48,551 nt of DNA from Dehalococcoidia bacterium (GCA_022828105.1 JAJEJC010000002.1:1-48551), one strand, 5' to 3'; positions 11,371 through 19,622 are shown, numbered from the stretch's first letter. Program-made: numbers and translations. The notes: generated by a model not told the origin, from the letters alone.

Positions 11371-12664
11371 AGCCGTCCTCGATTCGCAGCCGCACACCCT
11401 GCTCGATCACGCTGCCCGAACCCTCGAGGCGCTGGAGGACTCGATCAATCGCCCCATCCTGGCAGGCATGGGTCGTGACAATCAGGTCGGCCGACTGTTG
11501 CCGACTCGGATGCGGCGTCTGCAACACCGAGGCGATGCTCACCCCTTCCGACGCAAACACCGCTCCCAGTTCGGCAAGCACGCCGGCTCGGTCCGGTACC
11601 TCGAAACGCAGATACGTTGGCACACAGATCTCCGCGAGCGACGCCAACTGCGGCGACGGGTCCATCGGACGCTGCTTGCGAGGTTGCTGCCCCGAGGCCA
11701 TCCGACCGGCCACGTCAAGGATGTCGGCCACAACCGCACTGGACGTGGGCCCTGCGCCGGCGCCGGCGCCCTCCAGCACCGCCGTCCCGATCAGGTCGCC
11801 CGATACGGAGACCGCGTTGAGCACGCCTTCGACCGACGCCATCGGATCGGCGAGCGGCACCAGCGTCGGATGCACGCGCAGATCCAACCCGCCGGATGTC
11901 CGACGCGCCGTCGCCAACATGCGGATCGCATAGCCCAGGTTGCGCGCGTGACCAAAGTCGCGCGCCGCCAGCGACCGGATCCCCTCGCGGTACACGTCCT
12001 CCGGTCCGACCGTCGCATGAAATGCCAGCGAGGCGAGGACCGCCAGCTTGTAGGCCGCATCGATCCCGTCCACGTCGCTCGCCGGATCCGCCTCCGCGTA
12101 GCCCAGCCGCTGTGCGTCGCGCAGGGCATCGTCGTAGCTCAGACCATCCCGCGACATCGCCGTGATCATGTAGTTGGTCGTGCCGTTGATGATCGCCCGC
12201 ACCGAAGACACATCGTTGGCCTGCAGATCGCGCTGCAACACCCCGATAATCGGAATCCCGCCGCCCACGCTCGCTTCGTAGCGCAGCTCTACCCCTCGTC
12301 GCTCGGCCAGCGCCAGCATCGCCGGACCGCGCTTGGCCATCACTTCTTTGTTGGCGGTCACCACCGACTTGCCTGCCGATAGCGCCGCCTCAATACACTC
12401 CGAGGCTGGCGACTCTCCGCCGATCAGTTCCACCACGATGTCAACGTCTTCCCGCGTCGCCACGTCCGCAGGATCAGCGCTGAGGACCAGCCCATCTTCG
12501 GCCAGCGCCGATCGGGCCGAGACGTTGCGCACCGCTGCCGCGCGCAGCTCCAGCCTGCGGCCACAGCGGGATTCGTACGCCTGCGCATTGGCTCGCAGCG
12601 CGTCAAGGACGCCGCCTCCGACGACCCCCAGCCCCAACAAGCCGATGCCCAACGACTCACCCAT
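11360..12664 (-). CDS. hom: Homoserine dehydrogenase
   Basis: The enzyme reduces aspartate semialdehyde to homoserine with NAD(P)H, at the branch to threonine and methionine. The 434-residue product has the Rossmann GxGxxG at 11-16 in GLLGLGVVGGGV and the catalytic-domain segment GGGIPIIGVLQRDLQAN. It has a C-terminal ACT domain with the RAGVLAELGAVFASEGVSI pattern, the usual threonine-sensing part. The ATG shares one base with the rpsR stop (TGATG), so it is coupled to the ribosomal protein gene. It is of the monofunctional Gram-positive/Chloroflexota type; aspartokinase is encoded elsewhere. Confidence 0.97.
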   Translation of the reverse strand: MGESLGIGLLGLGVVGGGVLDALRANAQAYESRCGRRLELRAAAVRNVSARSALAEDGLVLSADPADVATREDVDIVVELIGGESPASECIEAALSAGKSVVTANKEVMAKRGPAMLALAERRGVELRYEASVGGGIPIIGVLQRDLQANDVSSVRAIINGTTNYMITAMSRDGLSYDDALRDAQRLGYAEADPASDVDGIDAAYKLAVLASLAFHATVGPEDVYREGIRSLAARDFGHARNLGYAIRMLATARRTSGGLDLRVHPTLVPLADPMASVEGVLNAVSVSGDLIGTAVLEGAGAGAGPTSSAVVADILDVAGRMASGQQPRKQRPMDPSPQLASLAEICVPTYLRFEVPDRAGVLAELGAVFASEGVSIASVLQTPHPSRQQSADLIVTTHACQDGAIDRVLQRLEGSGSVIEQGVRLRIEDGCDD

Positions 12665-13485
12665 CAGGCGCCGGATTCCTCGTTCGCCGCGGCTTCCGGC
12701 GCTTCGGCCGACTCAGCCTCTACCGGCGCATCGGTCGACTCGGCTTCTACCGGTGTCTCTGAGTCAACGATCGCCTCCGCCGCGACGGGCTCCGCTTCCG
12801 CAACCGCGTCTTCTGACGGTGCGGACGCCTCCGCCGCGACCGGCTCCTCTTGCGCAACGGCGTCTTCCACCGGAGCAGACGCCTCCGCCGCGACCGGCTC
12901 CTCTTGCGCAACCGCGTCTTCCGCCGGAGCAGATTCCTCCGCCGCGACCGGCTCCTCTTGCGCAACGGCGTCTTCCATCGGAACAGACGCCTCCGGCGCG
13001 ACAGGCTCGGCAGGCGCTGCATCCTCCGGCATGGCGCCGCCTTCGACCGGCTCCGACGGCGGCGCGTCGTCCAGCTCCGCTCGCATCGCGCGCTGCGCCA
13101 TCCGCGTCACCATGCGGAAACGCGAAGTCTGGCGCATGTGCTCGGCCGTGTACGGCAGCAAGGCGACCTGGCGCGCCCGCTTGATTTCCCGGGAGATCTT
13201 GCGCTGATCCTTGGCCGTCAGCCCGGTCTTACGACGTGGCTCGATCCGTCCACGGTCGGAGATCAACTTCTTCAGGCGATCCACGTCCTTGTAGTCAATC
13301 GTCGCCACTTCCTGCGGCGTGAAGACCGGCGCGCGCCGCCGCCGGCCGCGACGCCGCGTGCGCTCGATCATCTGCGGCAGCCGCTCGCCCGCATCGGGTC
13401 CGGGCCGGATCACCGGCGTCGGCTCCGGAGCGGGCGCCGCGGGCGCGGGCGTGGTCTCAATCTGCTGTTCCGATTCGGTCGTCAT
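12664..13485 (-). CDS. rpsR: Ribosomal protein S18 with a long acidic repeat tail
   Basis: S18 is a small-subunit protein that pairs with S6 on the 30S platform. The S18 core is at about residues 50-115: [17 protein letters not shown], then [16 protein letters not shown] and [12 protein letters not shown]. The whole product is 273 residues, against 75-100 usual for the family. About 48 Pro/Ala-rich residues precede the core and about 155 Ala/Glu/Pro-rich residues follow it. The tail includes four 18-residue repeats (167-238). The frame is unbroken, and the ssb (65 bases upstream) and hom (one-base overlap) neighbours are right for rpsR. The tail is probably disordered and strongly acidic; its role is unknown. 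Confidence 0.93.
   Translation of the reverse strand: MTTESEQQIETTPAPAAPAPEPTPVIRPGPDAGERLPQMIERTRRRGRRRRAPVFTPQEVATIDYKDVDRLKKLISDRGRIEPRRKTGLTAKDQRKISREIKRARQVALLPYTAEHMRQTSRFRMVTRMAQRAMRAELDDAPPSEPVEGGAMPEDAAPAEPVAPEASVPMEDAVAQEEPVAAEESAPAEDAVAQEEPVAAEASAPVEDAVAQEEPVAAEASAPSEDAVAEAEPVAAEAIVDSETPVEAESTDAPVEAESAEAPEAAANEESGA
12772..12987 (-). repeat. Four 54-base tandem repeats inside rpsR
   Basis: Four head-to-tail units of 54 bases encode residues 167-184, 185-202, 203-220 and 221-238 of the S18 tail. Each unit reads approximately S-A/[17 protein letters not shown]; the last has AEAE in place of AQEE. Units two and three differ at a single residue, so expansion looks recent or is kept uniform by recombination. 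The repeats stay in frame and carry no stop. Confidence 0.95.
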
Positions 13486-13549
13486 CCACTCATCTCCACA
13501 GGTTTGCGTCAGTGCTGGTTCAAGCGCCCGTTGCCGGACGCGGGATCAG

Positions 13550-13984
13550 TTACTCAAACGGCAAGTCCCCGGCATCGGGCCCGCCGCCAAAGTCGCCAGG
13601 GCCTTCCTCCCAGTTGCCGCCTCCGCCGCCACCAAAGTCCTCGCCTCCGCCGCCGCGGCCGCCGAGAAACTGTACATCGTTCGCTACTACCTCAGTCGTG
13701 TAGCGATTGTTTCCCTCTCGGTCTTGCCACTGCCGGGTCTGCAACCGACCCTCCACAAAGACAGGCCGCCCCTTGCTCAAGTACTGGCCGCACAGCTCTG
13801 CCAGACGTTGCCACGCAACGATCGAAACCCACTCGGTCACTTCCTGCCGTTGACCATCGCGATCCGTGTAGGTGCGGCTGCACGCGATGCGGAAATTCGC
13901 AACGGCTGCCCCGTTCGCTGTGAACCGCAACTCGGGATCCGCTCCCAGATTGCCAATCAGCATCACCTTGTTTAGTCCAGCCAT
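13550..13984 (-). CDS. ssb: Single-stranded DNA-binding protein
   Basis: SSB coats single-stranded DNA during replication and repair and recruits partners through its C-terminal tip. The 144-residue product has an OB fold over about residues 1-110 ([51 protein letters not shown]). A Gly-rich linker follows, and the C-terminus is DAGDLPFE. The final Glu after Pro-Phe is unusual because the canonical tip ends at Phe. I use the ATG at 13984 (MAGLNKV); a TTG precedes it. It is flanked by rpsF and rpsR as in most bacteria. Confidence 0.96.
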   Translation of the reverse strand: MAGLNKVMLIGNLGADPELRFTANGAAVANFRIACSRTYTDRDGQRQEVTEWVSIVAWQRLAELCGQYLSKGRPVFVEGRLQTRQWQDREGNNRYTTEVVANDVQFLGGRGGGGEDFGGGGGGNWEEGPGDFGGGPDAGDLPFE

Positions 13985-14015
13985 CAATGCACCCCCACGC
14001 TCATGCGTCCGCAGG

Positions 14016-14318
14016 CTAGTGGTCGCGGCGGACGATCAGGTGACGCAGCACCTGCTCGTCGATCAACAGCGCCTGCTCCAACTCGTCGCGGCGCGAACCC
14101 GAGCCGCCTTCGTAGTGCGCCAGCAAGTAGTGACCCTCGTACGACTGCTTGATCGGGTAGGCCAAGCGGCGTCGACCCCAGTCGATCACTTCGGTCACTT
14201 CATTGCCGAACTCCGTCAACCTGCCGCGCAGATGCGCCATTCGCTCCTCGATCTGCTCACCCACGATATCGGGGTGCAGCACCACCATGATCTCGTACTC
14301 GGTATCACCTTGCGCCAT
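14016..14318 (-). CDS. rpsF: Ribosomal protein S6
   Basis: S6 binds 16S rRNA together with S18 on the 30S platform. The 100-residue protein starts [18 protein letters not shown] and carries the family segments [20 protein letters not shown] and LRHLIVRRD. The length is normal and no modified acidic C-terminal tail is present, in contrast to the partner S18 in this genome. It lies 29 bases after glyA and 31 bases before ssb, the first gene of the rpsF-ssb-rpsR block. Confidence 0.97.
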   Translation of the reverse strand: MAQGDTEYEIMVVLHPDIVGEQIEERMAHLRGRLTEFGNEVTEVIDWGRRRLAYPIKQSYEGHYLLAHYEGGSGSRRDELEQALLIDEQVLRHLIVRRDH

Positions 14319-14347
14319 GTCTCGCTCCTCTGGTTGCTCAGTTCGGT

Positions 14348-15610
14348 TCAGTTCGCAATCCCGGGAATCGGGAAACTCGACGCGAGATCGCGCACGTCCG
14401 CGGCTACCTGCCGGTGCCCATCTGCGTCGTCAATCTGGTCCAGTACGCGGCTGATCAGCCTCGCCACCTGCGACATCTCGTCCTCGCGCATCCCGCGCGT
14501 CGTCAGCGCCGGCGTGCCGATCCGGATGCCCGAGGTCACGGTCGGACGCCGCGTGTCGTACGGAATCGTGTTCTTGTTGACGGTGATCCCCGCAGCATCC
14601 AGCGCTGCTTCCGCCGCCTTCCCCGTCAGACCCTTGACGCCGACGTCCAGAAGCAGCAGATGGTTGTCGGTGCCTCCCGAGACCACCCGCCAGCCATTCG
14701 CTTGCAGTCCTTCGGCCAGCGTCCGCGCATTCGACACGATCTGCGCCGAATAGGCGGCAAACCCGGGCGTCGCCGCTTCCTTCAGCGCCACCGCCTTCGC
14801 CGCGATCGTGTGCATATGCGGTCCGCCCGACGTTCCCGGGAAGATCGCCCGGTCAATCGGCCGCGCCATTTCATCGTTGGTCAGGATCAGCGCCGAGCGC
14901 GGCCCGCGCAGCGTCTTGTGCGTGGTCGTCGTCACCACCGGCGCATAGGGCACCGGCGAGGGATGCACGCCGCCGGCAACCAGACCCGCGATGTGCGCCA
15001 TGTCGACCATCAGGACCGCATCCACCGATTCCGCAATCTCCGCCGCCCGGGCAAAGTCGTAGATCCGCGGATACGCCGTTGCGCCGACGACAATCACCTT
15101 CGGCCGGTGCTCCCGAGCGAGCTTCGCCATCGCGTCGTAGTCGATCTGCTCGGTCTCCTGGTCGACCCCGTAAGAAACGAATTCGAACCAGCGGCCGGAA
15201 ATGTTGACCGGCAGACCGTGAGTCAGGTGACCGCCGTGATTCAGCTCCAGGCCCATCGCCGTGTCGCCGGGCGAGAGCAGCGCGAAGTACGCGGCGATGT
15301 TGGCCTGCGTCCCCGAGTGCGCCTGTACGTTCGCATGCTCGGCGCCGAACAGGGCCTTGGCCCGCTCGATCGCCAGCTCCTCGACGACGTCAACGAACTC
15401 GCATCCGCCGTAGTAGCGCTTGCCCGGATAGCCCTCTGCGTACTTGTTGGTCAGCACCGACCCCATCGCCGCCAGCACCGGCTCGGACGGGTAGTTCTCC
15501 GAAGCGATCAACTCGAGCCCGTCCCGCTGCCGCCCGGCCTCCTGTTCGATCGCCGCCGCGATCTCCGCATCCGCCGCATCCAGGGCAGCCCCCGCCAACG
15601 TCAACGCCAT
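14348..15610 (-). CDS. glyA: Serine hydroxymethyltransferase
   Basis: GlyA interconverts serine and glycine using tetrahydrofolate and PLP and supplies one-carbon units. The 420-residue protein has the usual length, with [10 protein letters not shown] (33-42), [15 protein letters not shown] (55-69), [13 protein letters not shown] and the PLP lysine 232 in [12 protein letters not shown]. The start is the ATG at 15610 ([10 protein letters not shown]), which gives the family length; an in-frame start 105 bases upstream adds non-homologous sequence. A 115-base gap with a small hairpin precedes it, so a promoter may lie there. rpsF follows 29 bases later. Confidence 0.97.
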   Translation of the reverse strand: MALTLAGAALDAADAEIAAAIEQEAGRQRDGLELIASENYPSEPVLAAMGSVLTNKYAEGYPGKRYYGGCEFVDVVEELAIERAKALFGAEHANVQAHSGTQANIAAYFALLSPGDTAMGLELNHGGHLTHGLPVNISGRWFEFVSYGVDQETEQIDYDAMAKLAREHRPKVIVVGATAYPRIYDFARAAEIAESVDAVLMVDMAHIAGLVAGGVHPSPVPYAPVVTTTTHKTLRGPRSALILTNDEMARPIDRAIFPGTSGGPHMHTIAAKAVALKEAATPGFAAYSAQIVSNARTLAEGLQANGWRVVSGGTDNHLLLLDVGVKGLTGKAAEAALDAAGITVNKNTIPYDTRRPTVTSGIRIGTPALTTRGMREDEMSQVARLISRVLDQIDDADGHRQVAADVRDLASSFPIPGIAN

Positions 15611-15635
15611 GTCGCACCCATTCGCGTTGTGGAGA

Positions 15636-15650
15636 CTCGCCCGAAGCGAG
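15636..15650 (-). promoter_or_regulatory. Small hairpin in the glyA 5' region
   Basis: CTCGC at 15636-15640 pairs with GCGAG at 15646-15650 across a five-base loop. It lies 26 bases upstream of the glyA ATG. The 115-base gap shows no clear folate or glycine riboswitch core, so this may be no more than a chance GC stem. Confidence 0.2.
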
Positions 15651-15725
15651 CCGCCGCCGAATCCAGCGTCCGGCAGCACACGAAGCACAATCGACCTCAG
15701 CTTACACGCGGTCAAGACGGCTCAG

Positions 15726-16844
15726 TCAACCAGACAACTCGCGTTCCGAATCCCGGCGAGTCCAGGCCGTGTCGATGCCCGCCAGTAGCCCTCCGCTGAC
15801 CAGTGAGTGCCCGCCCATCAGGATCGATACGTCCGAGAGCTCCTGCAGCAGTTCGCGAAGGCCGTCGTGACTCACGTCGGACCAGGCGCCGAGGTCCGCC
15901 GAGAATCGATCAGCGCGCGATAGCTTCCAGCCCAGGTCCGAGAAGAACGGCCGCGTGTCCCAGATCATCGCGTCGCCCATTGACCGCAGCACCTCGATGA
16001 ACTGCTCAATCGTCGACCGTTCGTACAGCGCTCCCAGCAGCGACCGCGCGGGCACGCCTCGAGTCCGCAGGCCTCGCTCTTCCGACAGCACCCGAACCCG
16101 GCACGACGTGTCCCGGTCCACCACCGCCCAGACCGACCCGCTCACCCGGCCGCTGACAAACAGCTGCTCGGTCGAGCGCGTCATCGTCTCGAAGACCCTG
16201 TTTGCGACGCGGACGGGCAGGTCGAGTTCCCGCTGGCCCGCCAGCTCTTGCTGGATCGCCTCGCCAAGGTCCAGCGAACCGGCCTGCGCGGCAGCCTTGA
16301 GCACCGCCAGATCCGCAGGCGTATCGACGTCGAGCAGCGACCTCGACAAGTGCGGATACGACTCCAGCGAAACCTCGGCCTGGTCGCGAACGAGGAGCGC
16401 GAATCGGTTGTCCACCTGTTCTGCCGAGGTCCTGCCCAACAACCGACCGTCCGGAACCCCGATCCAGTCGCAAGAAAAGACCCGGTTGGCCACCGCGCTG
16501 CCCGACGTGATTCGCGCGAGTACCGCCGCCCAATCCTGCTCGGTCATCGCCGGCATTCCCGACCCGGCGTAGCAGACTGGTCCCGTCGTCTGGCCCGCCG
16601 CTTCGGCAACGATGCTCCCCGCCTGCTGGCGCTGCGACGTCCGCTCAGTCTCCACCGCGCTCGGCAGCCCGGCGATGTCCACGGTCGAAAACAATCTCAC
16701 GCGCTCGAACCCGGCCGCCAATGCCCGACGCGCCGTATCCGCGACGATTGCCGCCCTCGCGCGATCCACCAGTTCGACCGCAGCAGACTCGTCGCCCAGC
16801 GGTCGATAGCACAACCAGAACTCTGATTTGCGCTGCGTCGTCAT
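15726..16844 (-). CDS. Unrecognised protein with a degenerate nucleotidyltransferase-like N-terminal half
   Basis: I cannot name this 372-residue protein. Its first ~190 residues resemble the GT-A-type nucleotidyltransferase fold of CofC/MobA enzymes. A YAGSGMPAMTEQDW segment (92-105) sits where these have a GDxPxLT motif, and LLDVDTPADLAVL (170-182) matches their DIDTPEDL motif. The N-terminal GGxSxR nucleotide loop is missing and the first Asp is replaced by Gly, so catalysis is doubtful. The C-terminal half (about 200-372) is unique to me and includes IWDTRPFFSDLGWKLSRADR and SILMGGHSLVSGGLLAG. The ATG lies two bases beyond the comF stop, so the two genes are probably cotranscribed. Confidence 0.7.
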   Translation of the reverse strand: MTTQRKSEFWLCYRPLGDESAAVELVDRARAAIVADTARRALAAGFERVRLFSTVDIAGLPSAVETERTSQRQQAGSIVAEAAGQTTGPVCYAGSGMPAMTEQDWAAVLARITSGSAVANRVFSCDWIGVPDGRLLGRTSAEQVDNRFALLVRDQAEVSLESYPHLSRSLLDVDTPADLAVLKAAAQAGSLDLGEAIQQELAGQRELDLPVRVANRVFETMTRSTEQLFVSGRVSGSVWAVVDRDTSCRVRVLSEERGLRTRGVPARSLLGALYERSTIEQFIEVLRSMGDAMIWDTRPFFSDLGWKLSRADRFSADLGAWSDVSHDGLRELLQELSDVSILMGGHSLVSGGLLAGIDTAWTRRDSERELSG

Positions 16845-16845
16845 C

Positions 16846-17559
16846 TCATTCGGCCCGAGCTGCAGTCCAGGCGTCGACCGCCGTCGCGCCTGCCGCCAGC
16901 AGCGTCCGCGCCGCCTCCGACAACGTCGCCATCGACGTCGACACGTCGTCAACCAGCAACACGCCGCGTCCAGCCACCAGGTTCAAGTCGGCTGCAAACA
17001 CACCCTGCACGATCCGGGATCGGTCGGCCCTCGAACTCGCCTGCGCCTGTCGCGGGCCCCACCATCCGCGGCGACGCAGCGCGCCAGGCTCAACCGGCAA
17101 GCCCGTGCGCGCGCCGACCGAGCGGGCCAGGTGCTCCGCCTGGTTCCCGCCGCGTCGACGTCGACGAAGCAGCGGAATCGGGATCGGTACCACCATCCCC
17201 ACATCCCCCGCGACCAGAATCTCGCCCGACAGCTCCACCAGCTCCTCCGCCAGTTGCACGACGCCGCCGTGCTTCAGCGTCAGCACCGCCGCCCGCGCGG
17301 GTCCGTCGTAGACGAATCCCGAGCGCAACTCACGCACGGCCAGCGGCTTCGACAGACAGTCCCGGCAGACCGGCACGGCCGACGGCAACCAGCAATGCCG
17401 GCAGCGTGGTCCAGCCGCAGGCTGCATCAATGCTCTGCAGTCCCCGCAGATCAAGGAACCCGGAGCCCCGCACGACGCGCAGTGAGCCGGCAAGGTCAGC
17501 TCGATCAGCGCCTCGAGCGCGCCCTTGGTCAGCGCCAACGACCGATACACTGGCCTCAT
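16846..17559 (-). CDS. comF: ComF family phosphoribosyltransferase-like protein
   Basis: ComF proteins act in DNA uptake and recombination (B. subtilis ComFC) and combine a zinc-ribbon with a type I PRTase fold. The 237-residue product has four Cys pairs near its N-terminus (27/30, 38/41, 53/56, 65/68). The PRPP-loop region VLLVDDVSTSMATL is at 200-213. The usual VDDVxTTGAT is altered to VSTSMAT, losing the glycine of the loop. The ATG at 17559 has GGTGAGG upstream and overlaps the ATG of the divergent moaD-moaE gene by two bases. No other competence gene is in the window. Confidence 0.87.
   Translation of the reverse strand: MRPVYRSLALTKGALEALIELTLPAHCASCGAPGSLICGDCRALMQPAAGPRCRHCWLPSAVPVCRDCLSKPLAVRELRSGFVYDGPARAAVLTLKHGGVVQLAEELVELSGEILVAGDVGMVVPIPIPLLRRRRRGGNQAEHLARSVGARTGLPVEPGALRRRGWWGPRQAQASSRADRSRIVQGVFAADLNLVAGRGVLLVDDVSTSMATLSEAARTLLAAGATAVDAWTAARAE
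17546..17551 (+). promoter_or_regulatory. -10 box for moaD-moaE, probably leaderless
   Basis: TACACT ends six bases before the moaD-moaE ATG (17558), so a transcript starting seven bases downstream would begin at or beside the A of the start codon. A weak -35 candidate TTGGTC lies at 17525-17530 with a short 15-base spacer. The box lies inside the comF coding region. Confidence 0.4.
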
Positions 17560-18262
17560 GCGCCTCACCGTACAACTCTTCGCCAACCTCGCCGAGACCT
17601 GCGGGGCACGCCAGGTCGAACTCTGCGACCTGCCCCAGCCGCTCACGGCCGCACGGGTCATGGACGCCTTTGTCGAACGCTTTCCTCACCTCGATCCGAT
17701 GCGCGATTCGATTATGTTCGCCGTCAATGCCGAGTACGTGTCGGCGGACCATCCGGTCTGCGCCTCTGACGAAGTCGCCCTGATCCCGCCGGTCAGCGGC
17801 GGAGCGGAGGACGACCGCTTCTTCAGGATCACCCGCGATCCGCTCGATCCCACCGAGCTGCATCGGCTCGTCCTTTCCGACCAGGCCGGAGCCGTCTCAC
17901 TCTTCCTCGGCGTCGTCCGCAACAACAATCTCGGCCGCGATGTCGACTACCTCGAGTACGACGCCTATCCCGCCATGGCGACCAGGGTCATGCGCCGAAT
18001 CGCGGACGAGATTCGCGAGCGCTGGGATGTGATCGACATCGCCATGCACCACCGGATCGGACGCCTTGAGATCGGAGAGGCATCCGTCGCCGTCGCCGTC
18101 GCGTCCGCCCACCGAGGCGAGGGCATCGATGCCTGTCACTACGGCATCGACCGGCTCAAGGCCATCGTCCCGATCTGGAAGAAGGAAGTCTGGTCCGACG
18201 GCGAAGAGTGGATCGAAGGCTCGCTCACCCCCGCCGCGGAGATCGACGCCGCGTCCGATTGA
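17558..18262 (+). CDS. MoaD-MoaE fusion (molybdopterin synthase)
   Basis: The two subunits of molybdopterin synthase, which add the dithiolene sulphurs to precursor Z, are fused in one 234-residue protein. Residues 1-82 are MoaD, a ubiquitin-like sulphur carrier, ending PPVSGG at 77-82. Residues 83-225 are MoaE, with FLGVVRNNNLGR, ASAHRGEGIDACHYGIDRLK and the active-site lysines in VPIWKKEVWSDG (204-215). MoaD normally ends in free Gly-Gly that is thiocarboxylated, so the fusion must be cleaved after Gly82 or work otherwise; mycobacterial MoaX is known to be processed in this way. The ATG at 17558 overlaps the comF start codon. The 3' end overlaps the 3' end of the helicase-loader gene by 38 bases. 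No other molybdenum cofactor gene is present. Confidence 0.93.
   Translation: MRLTVQLFANLAETCGARQVELCDLPQPLTAARVMDAFVERFPHLDPMRDSIMFAVNAEYVSADHPVCASDEVALIPPVSGGAEDDRFFRITRDPLDPTELHRLVLSDQAGAVSLFLGVVRNNNLGRDVDYLEYDAYPAMATRVMRRIADEIRERWDVIDIAMHHRIGRLEIGEASVAVAVASAHRGEGIDACHYGIDRLKAIVPIWKKEVWSDGEEWIEGSLTPAAEIDAASD
17567..17572 (-). promoter_or_regulatory. -10-like box for comF, mirrored in moaD-moaE
   Basis: On the minus strand TACGGT stands seven bases before the comF ATG (17559). It lies inside codons 4-5 of the divergent moaD-moaE gene. The same interval contains GGTGAGG, so a conventional ribosome-binding site on a longer transcript is the alternative reading. Confidence 0.3.
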
Positions 18263-19622
18263 TCACCATCGCCGCCTGATCGGTGCGGTAGTCCTTCGCC
18301 TTGACGTACTGCACGGTACCCCGCTGGCTGTCCAGCAACCGCGAGGCGAGCCTCGGATCCAGGCTCTCGGGCGCGACGTTGGTCGTGATCAGCGTCGGCG
18401 CCCGGCGCAAGTACCGCGAGGCGCAGAGCTGATACAGCTTCTCGCTCGCCCACTCCGTCTCCTGGTGCGCGCCCAAGTCGTCCAGCACCAACAGGTCGAC
18501 ATCCTTGAGCCAGGCGAAGACCGCCTCGAACGAGGCTTCCCCGTCATCGCGATACGACGCCCGCAGCGCATCTAGCAACTCGGGCACGACGGCGAAGCAG
18601 ACCCGATCACCTGCCGCCACACGAGCGTAGGCCGCCGCCGCAGCCAGGTGCGTCTTGCCGACGCCGGTGCCGCCGATCAATGTCAGCCAGCCCGCCGGTT
18701 GCTCCGACCAGCCCTCGACCATCGCCTTCGCCCCCGGCAAGTTCTCCGCGTCGCCCCGACCGCCCAGTCCCTGCGCGCGAAAGCTCTCAAATGTGTATTG
18801 CGCAAGCACGCGTTCCGTCATCCCGCCGAACTCCCGATAGCGCGCCTCCGACGTCGATCCGCCGAGCTCCACGCGCTCCACGTCCAGCGTCAGGAATGAC
18901 TGCAGACCAATCCCGGACAGATCGGCGGACTCGGCCACCAGGACGGTGCGGCGACCGCTGTTGCGGCGGTGATTGAGCAACTGGAACAGCTTCTCCCGAG
19001 CCCAGTCCGTCGGCGAGATGCAATCGAGATCGTCCAGGATCAGGAATGGCGCATCACGCACATGCTCGAACAGCAAGGCAAATGAGAAGTCGCCGCCGCT
19101 CGTCGCGTTCATCGCCGCACGCAATCGGTCCAACAGATCGGCAGTGACGAAGTACAGCGCCGATCGATTGGCGGCGATCCTGCGGTTCGCCATCTCCGCG
19201 CACAACCGCGTCCGACCCGAGCCTGCTTGCCCGGTCAGCAGCAGCCAACCGGACTGATCGTCCGCTTCGTCGGCAAAGGCGCAGGCCGTCAGAGCGGGCC
19301 CGACCGCTGTCTCTGCCTCCGACAGTCGAGCCTCCGACAACGGGCCCAGATTGCTCAACCGCTGCAGGCGTTGCGCTGCGCGCGCCTCCTGCTCCTGACG
19401 CTTGCATTCGCAGGGCTGAACTCGGCCAAACTCCGGATCGCCCACCGGCCGCGAGAGCCGCACATAGCCGGCCCCGCCGCAGACGTCGCAGTCCGCTGCC
19501 CCCTCGGCGGTCCAGAGCGATTCGTCGCGTTCCAGGGGCTCGTCTTCACTCGCGGAAGAGGTGCCGGTAGCGCGACGACTCCAATCCGCCAGAAGCGGTC
19601 CCAGTCGCTGCATCTCCGCCAT
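18225..19622 (-). CDS. Helicase loader DnaI/DnaC-like with two AAA+ modules
   Basis: DnaI/DnaC proteins load the replicative helicase onto DNA. This 465-residue protein is about 1.5 times the usual length. After an N-terminal Cys cluster (Cys45, 48, 71, 73; probably zinc) it has two AAA+ modules that align to each other. Module 1 has Walker A GQAGSGRT (131-138) with Arg137 for Lys, Walker B LDD (Asp197, 198) and no sensor-1 Asn or arginine finger. Module 2 is complete: GGTGVGKT (317-324), LDD (381-382), TTN (Asn415) and SRLL with Arg428. The ATG at 19622 has GGAGG about seven bases upstream and overlaps dnaD by 77 bases. The operon rplI-dnaB-dnaD supports the role. Module 1 is probably a non-hydrolysing pseudo-ATPase. 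Confidence 0.88.
   Translation of the reverse strand: MAEMQRLGPLLADWSRRATGTSSASEDEPLERDESLWTAEGAADCDVCGGAGYVRLSRPVGDPEFGRVQPCECKRQEQEARAAQRLQRLSNLGPLSEARLSEAETAVGPALTACAFADEADDQSGWLLLTGQAGSGRTRLCAEMANRRIAANRSALYFVTADLLDRLRAAMNATSGGDFSFALLFEHVRDAPFLILDDLDCISPTDWAREKLFQLLNHRRNSGRRTVLVAESADLSGIGLQSFLTLDVERVELGGSTSEARYREFGGMTERVLAQYTFESFRAQGLGGRGDAENLPGAKAMVEGWSEQPAGWLTLIGGTGVGKTHLAAAAAYARVAAGDRVCFAVVPELLDALRASYRDDGEASFEAVFAWLKDVDLLVLDDLGAHQETEWASEKLYQLCASRYLRRAPTLITTNVAPESLDPRLASRLLDSQRGTVQYVKAKDYRTDQAAMVINRTRRRSPRRG

Noticed and set aside
12772..12987. 54-base tandem repeats considered as a CRISPR array
   Set aside because: Units are directly adjacent without spacers and remain in the rpsR frame; they encode protein repeats.
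12747..13022. Arg-rich repeat protein in another frame of the S18 tail
   Set aside because: It is the out-of-frame reading of the 54-base repeats and has no start signal; the S18 frame explains the sequence.
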